From positions 1 through 18,810 of the forward strand of contig CAYYOS010000034.1 of assembly GCA_964473355.1 (NCBI GenBank): a stretch of DNA of 18,810 nt, in the 5' to 3' direction. Numbering within the stretch: position 1 is the stretch's first letter; each line of letters begins with the position of its first letter. The position numbers and the translations under genes are program-made. The stretch comes from CAYYOS01 sp964473355 (lineage in GTDB: Bacteria; Pseudomonadota; Gammaproteobacteria; Burkholderiales; REEB80). Under the pieces are notes generated by a model that saw nothing but the letters and a program-made list of their open reading frames with translations, was not told where the DNA came from and did no database searches. Positions 1 through 6,293 of this stretch are shown here, piece by piece.

Positions 1-2
1 AA

Positions 3-272
3 AAGGTAGCGAATCCGCGAGAAATTAGACGTAAACTTGGCTTAAATCAGTCCGACTTTTGGACAAAAATTGGCGTAACCCAAAGCGGGGGTTCGCGCTA
101 TGAAAGCGGGCGTTCTATGCCTAAACCAGTTCGCGAATTGCTGCGCTTGGTCCACCTGGAACAAATCGATCTCGCCAAATTAAGACGCGAAGATTTCGAG
201 ATTATGGAATACCTCAAAGAAGGTCATCCTGATCTTTATAAAAGTTTAAAAAAGGCAGTGCGGAGCAAATAA
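3..272 (+). CDS. Helix-turn-helix (XRE-like) regulator, 3' part only
   Basis: An open frame enters from the left edge and stops with TAA at 270-272, giving 89 residues; the start codon lies outside the window. The N-terminal part (KVANPREIRRKLGLNQSDFW, then GVTQSGGSRYESGR) has the spacing of a lambda-Cro/XRE helix-turn-helix, with the recognition helix around TQSGGSRYESG. The rest is charged and ends KKAVRSK, which suits a small single-domain DNA-binding protein of about 90-95 residues. I recall similar small HTH proteins as common in betaproteobacteria; their targets are unknown to me. It converges on the radical-SAM gene with 16 bp between the stop codons and no clear terminator. The HTH call is fairly secure; the function is not known. 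Confidence 0.72.
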   Translation, partial: KVANPREIRRKLGLNQSDFWTKIGVTQSGGSRYESGRSMPKPVRELLRLVHLEQIDLAKLRREDFEIMEYLKEGHPDLYKSLKKAVRSK

Positions 273-288
273 TTTCCGTTGCGCCCGG

Positions 289-1146
289 TTAATCACTAAC
301 GGTTACCGGTAGGCCACGCCCCTCAATGGCCTGCGCAAATTGGCTCAACCACGGAGCGGAAGCAGCGCGCAATACCGCTGCTTCCGGCTGCAACGAAGGA
401 CGCGCCAAGCCATAAATATGCACGCCCTTTAAGGCAATTTTCTCGTTTAGCGCTCTATCAATAAAACCTAAGTAAGCGACGCGCTCTTCTTTCGAAGGGA
501 GCCCCCCCTCTACTTCAAACAAACAAGTTTGCAGCCAAGTTGGGCACAGCGTTGCGGCAGTTCGCAGATTCGCATAAACCTTCTCAACGGATAATGCGCT
601 GTTATTAATTTTGCGCATGCCATCCGTGGTGGCGCTATCTAATTTAAACCACACCTCGCCGTTAATCTCTGCCATACGTTGTAAGCCTTTTTTTACTGCT
701 GCGCGATGCATAAGGCTGCCGTTGGTAATCAGCACCAATTTAATCTTGCCTAGCAGTTGCGAATCCGCCATAACTTTAGCAATTAAGTTCACAACGTCCG
801 CGAATTCCTTGGCGCTGGTCGGCTCGCCATTTCCCGATATGGCAATGTCATTGATACGCTGGCTGCCGCTAGGTAACTTTTGCTGTAAAAAGCCCGGCTG
901 GCTGACCTCGTGGATTAAGGCTCGCAGCTCTTTTTCCAACTGCAGTAAGTTTATTGGCGGCGCACTACCCCGCACAAGATTAGGCACCTGACAATAAATA
1001 CAACGCCAGTTGCACGCGTTGTTTGGGTTAAGGTTTACGCCAATGGAAAGCCCCTGGGCACGCCGCGAATAGACGGGATAAACGTAAGTAAACCCCGCGA
1101 CGTCGCGGCTATGATCCTGTGCGGTGAGTGGTGTTAAGGTGGGCAT
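289..1146 (-). CDS. Radical SAM protein, TYW1-like (COG0731 type)
   Basis: This encodes 285 residues. The cluster motif is CNWRCIYC, with Cys45, Cys49 and Cys52 in the CX3CX2C pattern that binds the 4Fe-4S cluster of radical-SAM enzymes. The segment ISGNGEPTS (103-111) matches the GGEP-like SAM-binding strand, and VLITNGSLM follows as in TYW1/Fe-S oxidoreductase relatives. In archaea and eukaryotes TYW1 makes the tricyclic base of wyosine in tRNA-Phe, but bacteria lack that pathway, so the substrate here is unknown. There is no signal peptide and no extra Cys-rich domain, so it is probably cytoplasmic. The ATG at 1146 is the first in frame and has no obvious ribosome binding site. Upstream lie a PIN-domain remnant and tRNA-Ser, so it is probably a single-gene unit. 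Confidence 0.85.
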   Translation of the reverse strand: MPTLTPLTAQDHSRDVAGFTYVYPVYSRRAQGLSIGVNLNPNNACNWRCIYCQVPNLVRGSAPPINLLQLEKELRALIHEVSQPGFLQQKLPSGSQRINDIAISGNGEPTSAKEFADVVNLIAKVMADSQLLGKIKLVLITNGSLMHRAAVKKGLQRMAEINGEVWFKLDSATTDGMRKINNSALSVEKVYANLRTAATLCPTWLQTCLFEVEGGLPSKEERVAYLGFIDRALNEKIALKGVHIYGLARPSLQPEAAVLRAASAPWLSQFAQAIEGRGLPVTVSD

Positions 1147-1189
1147 GTAGAGACGATGTCGCTCGGTCGAACAGAAAGATCCACATTAG

Positions 1190-1402
1190 CGTTATGTTCT
1201 TGACGATGCAAGTGAGAGCGTTGAGCTGGTGCAGATTTACCCGGACGCCGAAATAGCACTTGCAGCGGTGCAGGATTACCGCCCATCCGCTACGGGCTTT
1301 ACCGACTGCTTAATTGGCCGGCGTAATGTAGCCCACGGTTGCGAAGAAACCGGGTCGTTTGATAAACGCGCTAAAGGTGCGTGGCGTTTTAAAATGCTGT
1401 GA
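1190..1402 (+). pseudogene. Remnant of a PIN-domain (VapC-like) toxin gene, C-terminal part
   Basis: After an in-frame TAG at 1187-1189 the frame stays open for 70 codons to TGA at 1400-1402, with no plausible ATG and binding site at its head. The translation carries the C-terminal half of a PIN ribonuclease: ALAAVQDY, then FTDCLIGRRNVAHGCEETGS, then FDKRAKGAWRFKML. In intact VapC proteins this region reads roughly F-A-D-C/A-L-I, then GC-x-x-T-x-T-FD, then F-x-x-L. The two late acidic positions (D of FTD and D of SFD) survive, but the N-terminal half with the first catalytic Asp is missing and no antitoxin gene precedes it. It ends 15 bp from the 3' end of tRNA-Ser, consistent with a decayed mobile segment. 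It is non-functional as a nuclease unless the missing part is supplied elsewhere. Confidence 0.6.
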
Positions 1403-1417
1403 TGCAAGAAATGCCGC

Positions 1418-1505
<88 letters not shown>

Positions 1506-1523
1506 CGGCTTCAATGACGTGCC

Positions 1524-1552
1524 ATTGTAACACTATCACCTGTCCTAGTTCA
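1524..1552 (-). promoter_or_regulatory. Probable sigma-70 promoter of tRNA-Ser
   Basis: On the minus strand a TACAAT box (1524-1529) is preceded by TGT, forming an extended -10 element. A weak -35, TGAACT (1547-1552), lies 17 bp upstream. Transcription would begin about 10-12 nt before the mature tRNA 5' end at 1505. The -10 is good and the -35 poor. Confidence 0.4.
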
Positions 1553-1676
1553 TTGACCCAGGGACCGGGGAACTGTGTAAAAATTACGCTTAACATGTGC
1601 CTGCGCCTAGGTCATAATTACATTTTTTTAGCCCGCCCCCCATACGTGAGCCGCCAGTTAACTCGGTGCTAGCTTT

Positions 1677-1692
1677 TGGAACGAAACTTGCA
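1677..1692 (+). promoter_or_regulatory. Sigma-54 (-24/-12) promoter for the SRPBCC-H1 gene
   Basis: The sequence TGGAACGAAACTTGCA matches the sigma-54 consensus TGGCACG-N4-TTGCA/T at every fixed position but one (A for C at the fourth). The essential GG (1678-1679) and GC (1690-1691) have the obligatory 10-bp spacing. The predicted start of transcription is near 1703, leaving a leader of about 37 nt with an AAGGAG ribosome binding site before ATG 1740. If it is active, the gene needs RpoN and an enhancer-binding ATPase, so it would respond to a specific signal. I saw no matching activator site with certainty; a short inverted repeat GTAAAAATTAC lies about 100 bp upstream. Confidence 0.65.
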
Positions 1693-1739
1693 CTTATTCT
1701 TTTATGTGACTGTCAAATCAATTTTAAGGAGTGAACGCT

Positions 1740-2765
1740 ATGTCAAAAATCGAAAAATCTATAGACGTTAATGTTCCTGTGCGTACGGCGTATAACCAAT
1801 GGACGCAGTTTGAGGAATTTCCTATGTTTATGGAGGGCGTGGAAGAAGTTACCCAATTGGACGACAGCCATCTGCGTTGGTGTGCCGAAATCGGCGGGGT
1901 GGAGCGCGAGTGGGACTCCGAGATTACCGAGCAAATTCCGGATCAGCGTATAGCTTGGCGTAGTACTTCTGGCCCGGCGAACAGCGGCGTGGTTACTTTT
2001 CAAAAACTCAATGATGACGAAACCCGTATCTACTTGGAAATGGATTACGAACCTGAGGGTGTCGTGGAAACCGTAGGTGATTTTATCGGGGTGGCGTCGG
2101 CACGGGTTGCGGGAGACTTAGAACGCTTTAAAGATTTTGTTGAGGAACGCGGCGTAGAAACCGGTGCGTGGCGGGGCACCATCTCCTCCCCGTCATCGGT
2201 GTCGGAGAAAAGTCGCCCCCAATCCAGCACGGATTGGAACACCGTGGCACCTAAACCTCGGGCACGTAAATCCCCCGCTAAGCGCCCGGCTAAATCTGCG
2301 GCGGCTGCTAAATCTACTTCTGCTGTAAAGAAACCTGCAAGTGGGGGCACTAAAACCGCTGCAGCCAAAAAAGCTAAGCCGAAAACTTCCGCCGCTAAGC
2401 GCAGCACGGCGCGTCCCTTAGCTAAGGCCAAATCCGCAGTTAAATCCGCGGTCGCTGCGGTTAAGAAAAAATTGTCGCCCGCTAAGAAAACGGCGGCCAA
2501 AACCACTAAACCAAAGTCTAAGCCCGCTGCCAAGGCAAAAACCCGTGCACCCGTGAAGAAAACCGCGGGTGCAGCAAAGAAACCCGTCAGTAAGGGCAAA
2601 ACGTCGGCTAAGCCAAAAACCGCCGCCAAAGCTAAAACAGCGGCCAAAAAGCCAGCTAAAAAAGCTAGCGCGACAAAAGCGAAATCTAGTGTAAAATCAG
2701 CAAGTGCGAAAAAATCCGCTTCGTCTCGCAAAGCTAAGCCCGCTGCTAAGTCTAAAAAGCGCTAA
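1740..2765 (+). CDS. SRPBCC (START-like) domain protein with a histone H1-like basic tail
   Basis: The protein has 341 residues from ATG 1740. An in-frame GTG at 1731 overlaps the ribosome binding site AAGGAG (1726-1731), so the ATG is preferred, with 8-nt spacing. Residues 1-145 form a polyketide cyclase/dehydrase-type SRPBCC fold of the bacterial family that begins SKIEKSIDVNVPVRTAYNQW and contains FPMFMEGV. This family usually has a hydrophobic ligand pocket, and its ligand is rarely known. Residues 146-175 are a Ser/Pro-rich linker. Residues 176-341 are almost entirely Lys, Ala, Pro, Ser and Thr, with repeated AAKK/AKPK/TAAK units, as in the C-terminal tails of histone H1 and AlgP-like bacterial proteins that bind DNA non-specifically. 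Nucleoid binding is inferred. It is followed 68 nt later by yccA, probably on the same transcript from the sigma-54 promoter. Confidence 0.85.
   Translation: MSKIEKSIDVNVPVRTAYNQWTQFEEFPMFMEGVEEVTQLDDSHLRWCAEIGGVEREWDSEITEQIPDQRIAWRSTSGPANSGVVTFQKLNDDETRIYLEMDYEPEGVVETVGDFIGVASARVAGDLERFKDFVEERGVETGAWRGTISSPSSVSEKSRPQSSTDWNTVAPKPRARKSPAKRPAKSAAAAKSTSAVKKPASGGTKTAAAKKAKPKTSAAKRSTARPLAKAKSAVKSAVAAVKKKLSPAKKTAAKTTKPKSKPAAKAKTRAPVKKTAGAAKKPVSKGKTSAKPKTAAKAKTAAKKPAKKASATKAKSSVKSASAKKSASSRKAKPAAKSKKR
2262..2762 (+). repeat. Low-complexity Lys/Ala/Pro-rich coding repeat (H1-like tail)
   Basis: This stretch is built from irregular repeats of codons for Lys (AAA/AAG), Ala (GCT/GCC/GCG), Pro and Thr, encoding variants of AAKK, AKPK and TAAK. 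It gives rise to a 228-codon open frame on the opposite strand that is only a shadow. Such repeats expand and contract by slippage, so tail length probably varies between strains. Confidence 0.7.
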
Positions 2766-2833
2766 GGGTGCAACTTTCGACGGCAGGTAGGGTCATAACC
2801 GCAGTCTCAAACGTCTGAAAAAAGGAGTTACAA

Positions 2834-3520
2834 ATGCAACCTGAAATTCGCGTAGCATCACCCTCGCAAGAATTAGCGCTGGGGACGCATAAGGTATTAC
2901 GCAATACCTATATGTTGCTGGGGATTACCCTCATACCCACGGTGATCGGCGCATTTATTGGGCTCAATAGCAACTTTTCCTTTTTAGCTCAATACCCGAT
3001 TATGGGGCCACTGTTAATGTTAGCGGCCATGATGGGTTTACTGTTTGGCGTGTCAGCCACGCGTAACAGCGTATGGGGCATCGTCTTATTATTGGCCTTC
3101 ACATTCATCGCCGGCTGGTGGTTGGGCCCGATGTTGCAAGCAGCCTTAAACCTCAGCAATGGCGCGCAATTGGTCGGCATGGCGGCTGGCGGCACGGCTT
3201 TAATATTTTTTAGCCTGGCAGGCTTTGCCACCATTACCCGCAAAGACTTTAGCTTTATGGGCAAGTTTTTATTTATCGGCCTAATCATGTTGGTTATCGC
3301 CGCCATAGCTAACTTGTTTTTTGCGGTGCCTGCTGCGTCGCTCGCCATTTCCGCGATCGCCATTATGATATTTTCCGCTTACATTCTCTATGACGTGAGC
3401 CGAATTATTCACGGTGGCGAAACCAACTATGTCATGGCAACCATGGCGCTGTACTTGGACATTTACAACATCTTTGTAAGTTTGTTGCATTTGCTGATGG
3501 CTTTTAGTGGCCGCGACTAA
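2834..3520 (+). CDS. yccA: Bax inhibitor-1 family inner-membrane protein YccA
   Basis: This 228-residue protein has seven hydrophobic segments between about residues 25 and 225, as in the BI-1/YccA family (UPF0005). Strong YccA signatures are THKVLRNTY near the N terminus, ATITRKDFSFMGKFL in the middle, and IIHGGETNYVMAT followed by LYLDIYNIFVSLL and a C-terminal SGRD. In E. coli YccA binds the membrane protease FtsH and slows degradation of its substrates; relatives act as pH-sensitive calcium leak channels. The ribosome binding site AAAGGAG (2821-2827) sits 6 nt before the ATG. It lies 68 nt after the SRPBCC-H1 gene without an intervening terminator and is followed by an intrinsic terminator, so the two probably form an operon. 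No own promoter was evident. Confidence 0.93.
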   Translation: MQPEIRVASPSQELALGTHKVLRNTYMLLGITLIPTVIGAFIGLNSNFSFLAQYPIMGPLLMLAAMMGLLFGVSATRNSVWGIVLLLAFTFIAGWWLGPMLQAALNLSNGAQLVGMAAGGTALIFFSLAGFATITRKDFSFMGKFLFIGLIMLVIAAIANLFFAVPAASLAISAIAIMIFSAYILYDVSRIIHGGETNYVMATMALYLDIYNIFVSLLHLLMAFSGRD

Positions 3521-3537
3521 CCGCGCAAGCAAACATT

Positions 3538-3567
3538 AAAATAGGGGCTTTAAGCCCCTATTTTTTT
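3538..3567 (+). terminator. Intrinsic terminator after yccA
   Basis: GGGGCTT (3544-3550) and AAGCCCC (3552-3558) form a GC-rich stem whose A/T flanks extend the pairing, and it runs into seven or more T residues (3559-3567). It begins about 20 nt after the yccA stop codon. The stem is symmetric and A-rich on the other side, but no minus-strand gene ends close to it. Confidence 0.9.
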
Positions 3568-3865
3568 GGTCGTCATTCGATGGTGGGTAACGACGAGTCT
3601 ATCTAACCATCACTATGTAGCTAAAATCTTGCCACTCTCCGCCTAGAACAATTCGCCCCTGGGGGCATGCCCAGACGCGCCAGTCATTCTGCGGAGGCGG
3701 GAATGATGATAGTAGCAGTGGGAATAACGGCAGTAACGGTGGGGATGACGACAGTAAAACCTAGAGCCTGCAGATAATGCACATCAGCAAGTGACGCCTT
3801 AAGATAGCCTGAATGGTTTCAGACACTAGCGCGCGACTCACGGACGGTTAGGAGATCCTGTCGTG
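3568..3865. other. Gene-poor spacer between yccA and rlmD
   Basis: I see no credible coding frame or RNA gene in these roughly 300 bases. The stretch holds a 10-bp palindrome GGGCATGCCC (3663-3672), a hairpin with arms TCATTC/GAATGA (3684-3689 and 3701-3706) around a G-rich loop, and a degenerate 21-bp tandem repeat described separately. Both neighbouring genes end here, so it is a natural landing place for repeats. Confidence 0.6.
3699..3761. repeat. Degenerate 21-bp tandem repeat, three copies
   Basis: Three consecutive 21-bp units start at 3699, 3720 and 3741. Each opens GGGAAT or GGGGAT and carries ATGA/AACG followed by a CAGT-like core. The first unit also supplies the right arm of the CATTC...GAATG hairpin that starts at 3684. 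This resembles the dispersed CATTCC...GGGAATG elements common in proteobacterial intergenic DNA, here drifted and tandemly extended. Confidence 0.5.
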
Positions 3866-5161
3866 CTACGTCAACGGGCGTTCAAATAATGCTATAGACT
3901 CGACATGAGCCGTATGCGGAAACATATTGATTACCCCGGCCGATGGCAAGCTATACCCTAACTCATTTACTAAAATAGCAGCGTCACGGGCCAAGGTAGC
4001 CGGGTTACACGAGACGTATACAATCCGGCTGGGTAGGGGTGGGGTAAGTGCGCGGAATAGTGCCATGGCGCCATCCCGCGGCGGGTCAACGAGCAATTTA
4101 TCAAAGCGTCCCCAACGTAATAGCGCCGCCGCATCCATCGCAAAAAGATTCGCCTCTATAAGGCTCACCGCCAGCCCGTTGCGCCGCGCATTTTCCTGGG
4201 CTTGCATTACCAATTCCCCGCTGCCCTCGACCCCGGTTACGTCCGCACCTCGCTTGGCGATAGGCAAAGTGAAGTTTCCTATTCCGCAAAACATGTCGGC
4301 GATTCGCTCTCCTGGCTGCGGATCCAATAAGCTTATGGCGCGATTTACCAAGGCCCGATTCATTTGAGGGTTGACTTGAGTAAATTGCGTCGGTAAAAAA
4401 TAAAGCTTGAGATTAAATTCGGGTAGCGTGTAGTACGCTTCGGCCTGGTTGTTGGCGTCCAAAGCGAGCACGGAATTGGGGCCCTGCGCTTGCAGATAAA
4501 ATTCAATCTGATGGGTGGTGGCAAAATCTTTGAGTAGCAAATGATCCGCCGGCGATGGTGGTGTCAATACGCGCAAAATAAACATATCCGAGGCTTCGTT
4601 AAGCGTGACTTCAACTTGCGGGATTTTGTCGCGTATCGAAAGGTTATCCAACAAAACGCGCAGTGGATGGATTAAACAGGAAACCCGTTGCGGTAGCACG
4701 TCGCAGCTGCGCATTTCCGTTACATAGCGACTTTGTCGCTCGTGAAAACCTACTAGCACCCCGCCTTTTTTAAAAACATGGCGCACCGACAGTCGCGCCC
4801 GATGGCGGTATCCCCACGCGGGGCCATAGATGGGGGCAGCAATATTTTGCGCACGGATTTTCGCGAGGTGCCACAAGTTGTCTTCCAACACGCGTTGCTT
4901 GACGGCAACTTGCGCGCCGACTTCTAAATGCTGCAAACTGCACCCCCCGCATCGCTCAAAATAAGCGCAGCGCGGTGCCACGCGCATCGAGCTAGCTTGC
5001 TGAATATTTTTGAGATCCGCGAGATCGTATTTACTTTTGCTTTGGGTAATTTCGATATCGACCACTTCGCCCGGTAACGCGCCTCGGACAAAAACGACTT
5101 TACCGTTGTTGCGCGCTACCCCCCGCCCTTCCTGGTCCAGTGATTCAATGACGACTATCAT
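3866..5161 (-). CDS. rlmD: 23S rRNA (uracil-1939-C5)-methyltransferase RlmD
   Basis: The 431-residue protein is close to the 433 of E. coli RlmD, which methylates U1939 of 23S rRNA using SAM. Residues 1-55 form a TRAM RNA-binding domain. Cys65, Cys71, Cys74 and Cys153 fit the ligands of the 4Fe-4S cluster. The methyltransferase core shows DMFCGIGNFTLP (289-300), the LLVDPPRDG segment (357-364) and the catalytic loop VSCNPATLARD (383-393), where Cys385 is the nucleophile and Glu421 the likely proton-abstracting base. The start codon overlaps the stop of the upstream exonuclease gene by 4 bp (ATGA), implying translational coupling. No terminator with a T-run follows. Confidence 0.95.
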   Translation of the reverse strand: MIVVIESLDQEGRGVARNNGKVVFVRGALPGEVVDIEITQSKSKYDLADLKNIQQASSMRVAPRCAYFERCGGCSLQHLEVGAQVAVKQRVLEDNLWHLAKIRAQNIAAPIYGPAWGYRHRARLSVRHVFKKGGVLVGFHERQSRYVTEMRSCDVLPQRVSCLIHPLRVLLDNLSIRDKIPQVEVTLNEASDMFILRVLTPPSPADHLLLKDFATTHQIEFYLQAQGPNSVLALDANNQAEAYYTLPEFNLKLYFLPTQFTQVNPQMNRALVNRAISLLDPQPGERIADMFCGIGNFTLPIAKRGADVTGVEGSGELVMQAQENARRNGLAVSLIEANLFAMDAAALLRWGRFDKLLVDPPRDGAMALFRALTPPLPSRIVYVSCNPATLARDAAILVNELGYSLPSAGVINMFPHTAHVESIALFERPLT

Positions 5162-5937
5162 TCCGCCCAGCAGGCGGCGAATTCTTGATGATGTAACTCG
5201 GGTGATTTAGTGAGCACAGTACGCACTAAAGCGCACTCTTGGTTGTAAGCAACACGGCTTAAGTGCCCGCGAAATAACTGAAAGCGCAAAAATAATAAAT
5301 ATGTATTGATCACGTCCGACTCACAATAGTTACGAATTTCCTCTATTTTTCCCGCTTGATAAGCCGTCCATACTTTAGCGCCACCTACACCCAGCTTACC
5401 CGGCAAGCCACACAATTTTGTAACGTCATCCAAGGGCGCGCAAGCGCGCCCCTGATAGAGAGACAGGGTATCCATTAAATCTAAGTGGCGCACATGATAG
5501 CGATTAATATAATTGTTCCATTTAAAATCGCGATCCTCTTCGCCCATATCCCAAAATCGCGGGGCCTGAATGCCGTGGATAAGGGCACGATAGATTAATA
5601 CCGGCAAATCAAACCCGCTGCCATTCCAAGACACCAATTGTGGAGAATATTTTTCTATGCCCTCGAAAAAACGCTGAACCAGCGCCGATTCGCCATCGGC
5701 GCTGGTGCCTAAAGACCAAATTTTGAAGGAATCTTCGTGGCGTAGTGCGCAAGCGACCGCAATGACGCGCTGCGCGTGCAAGGGCAGAAAGTCATGACCG
5801 CTAGTTTGACGCCGGCGCTGAAAAGCAATCTCCGCTACTTCGGTCGAAGAAACCTCGGGACCCAAATCATAAAGCTTGCGCAGACCCTCAGTATCCGGGA
5901 TGGTCTCAATATCAAACGCGAGAACGGGATTCATCAT
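5158..5937 (-). CDS. Predicted 3'-5' exonuclease, PolB-like DEDDy family
   Basis: This 259-residue stand-alone exonuclease resembles the proofreading domain of family B polymerases (Pfam DNA_pol_B_exo2 type). Exo I is FDIETIPD with Asp9 and Glu11. Exo II is LVSWNGSGFDLPVL with Asp110. Exo III is YCESDV with Tyr204 and Asp208 in the YX3D arrangement, so all four DEDD residues and the Tyr are present. It should remove nucleotides from DNA or RNA 3' ends in the cytoplasm; its biological role is not established. It is the first gene of a two-gene unit with rlmD. Two ATGs stand side by side (5937 and 5934) with no clear ribosome binding site, and a TATAAT box lies so close that the leader would be only about 12 nt. 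Confidence 0.87.
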   Translation of the reverse strand: MMNPVLAFDIETIPDTEGLRKLYDLGPEVSSTEVAEIAFQRRRQTSGHDFLPLHAQRVIAVACALRHEDSFKIWSLGTSADGESALVQRFFEGIEKYSPQLVSWNGSGFDLPVLIYRALIHGIQAPRFWDMGEEDRDFKWNNYINRYHVRHLDLMDTLSLYQGRACAPLDDVTKLCGLPGKLGVGGAKVWTAYQAGKIEEIRNYCESDVINTYLLFLRFQLFRGHLSRVAYNQECALVRTVLTKSPELHHQEFAACWAE

Positions 5938-5955
5938 TAAGGGCTAAAATAGCGG

Positions 5956-5961
5956 ATTATA
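5956..5961 (-). promoter_or_regulatory. Perfect TATAAT -10 box for the exonuclease-rlmD unit
   Basis: Read on the minus strand, GTGTATAATCCGC contains a consensus -10. Transcription would start near 5949, about 12 nt before the first ATG. No good -35 lies at 16-18 bp. The surrounding A/T-rich 97 bp is shared with the divergent small gene starting at 6035, whose promoter must be in the same interval but is not clear enough to mark. Confidence 0.45.
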
Positions 5962-6034
5962 CACGCACTTCTTTTATGGATTTTTTGTTAGAATATGCTA
6001 GTATCTACTTAAGCTTATTTAGTGGGAGGGGTAA

Positions 6035-6265
6035 ATGAAAAGCTTTCTGGAACAAAAATATCCTCGCATCGCGTCTAAACTCGTACAAGTATGGCAAGAG
6101 CCCACACAAGCCGAGGCCTACTTAGATAGCCTATTGTTCAAAGAAAAAGATCGGGCTTATCGACGCGGATTTGAGGGAGATATATTAGTGGAGATTATGT
6201 TGCTGTCTTCGCTAGTTACTAACCCTTCCCCCGAAGATGTTTGGCAGTTTTCTCATCACGCTTAA
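6035..6265 (+). CDS. Small conserved-looking protein of unknown function, 76 residues
   Basis: The frame runs from ATG 6035 with a strong purine-rich ribosome binding site, GGGAGGGG (6024-6031), to TAA at 6263-6265. The protein is soluble, with no signal peptide, cysteines or transmembrane segment. It starts MKSFLEQKYPRIASKLVQVW, has a charged centre (KEKDRAYRRGFEGDI) and a hydrophobic helix VEIMLLSSL before NPSPEDVWQF. I do not recognise the family; the GFxGDILVEIMLLSxL pattern feels like a small conserved betaproteobacterial protein, but I cannot confirm that. It is the only plus-strand gene between yccA and the right end, and it is transcribed divergently from the exonuclease and convergently to ydbL. 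The good binding site and separate orientation argue that it is a real gene. Confidence 0.7.
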   Translation: MKSFLEQKYPRIASKLVQVWQEPTQAEAYLDSLLFKEKDRAYRRGFEGDILVEIMLLSSLVTNPSPEDVWQFSHHA

Positions 6266-6293
6266 CTGAACTCCAAGCGGGTCTATTTTTTCG
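6257..6293 (+). terminator. Possible weak intrinsic terminator after the 76-codon gene
   Basis: CGCTT and AAGCG form a 5-bp stem around an 11-nt loop, starting at the stop codon region and followed a few bases later by TATTTTTT (6285-6292). The stem is short and the T-run is separated by GGTC, so efficiency is doubtful. The T-run is also the last codons of ydbL read on the other strand. Confidence 0.3.

Noticed and set aside
1731..1739. A GTG start at 1731 for the SRPBCC-H1 gene.
   Set aside because: The GTG overlaps the AAGGAG ribosome binding site; the ATG at 1740 has ideal spacing and matches the SKIEKSIDV family start.
2045..2731. A 228-codon open frame on the minus strand opposite the basic tail, rich in Ala, Leu and Phe.
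   Set aside because: It is the antisense reading of Lys/Ala codon repeats (AAG/GCT become CTT/AGC), which removes stop codons by composition. It has no binding site or family features.
3663..3672. GGGCATGCCC palindrome as an operator.
   Set aside because: It lies between two gene 3' ends, far from any start codon, so a regulatory role has no support.
3699..3761. Could the 21-bp units be a CRISPR array?
   Set aside because: The repeats are contiguous with no spacers, are degenerate and number only three; no cas gene is near.
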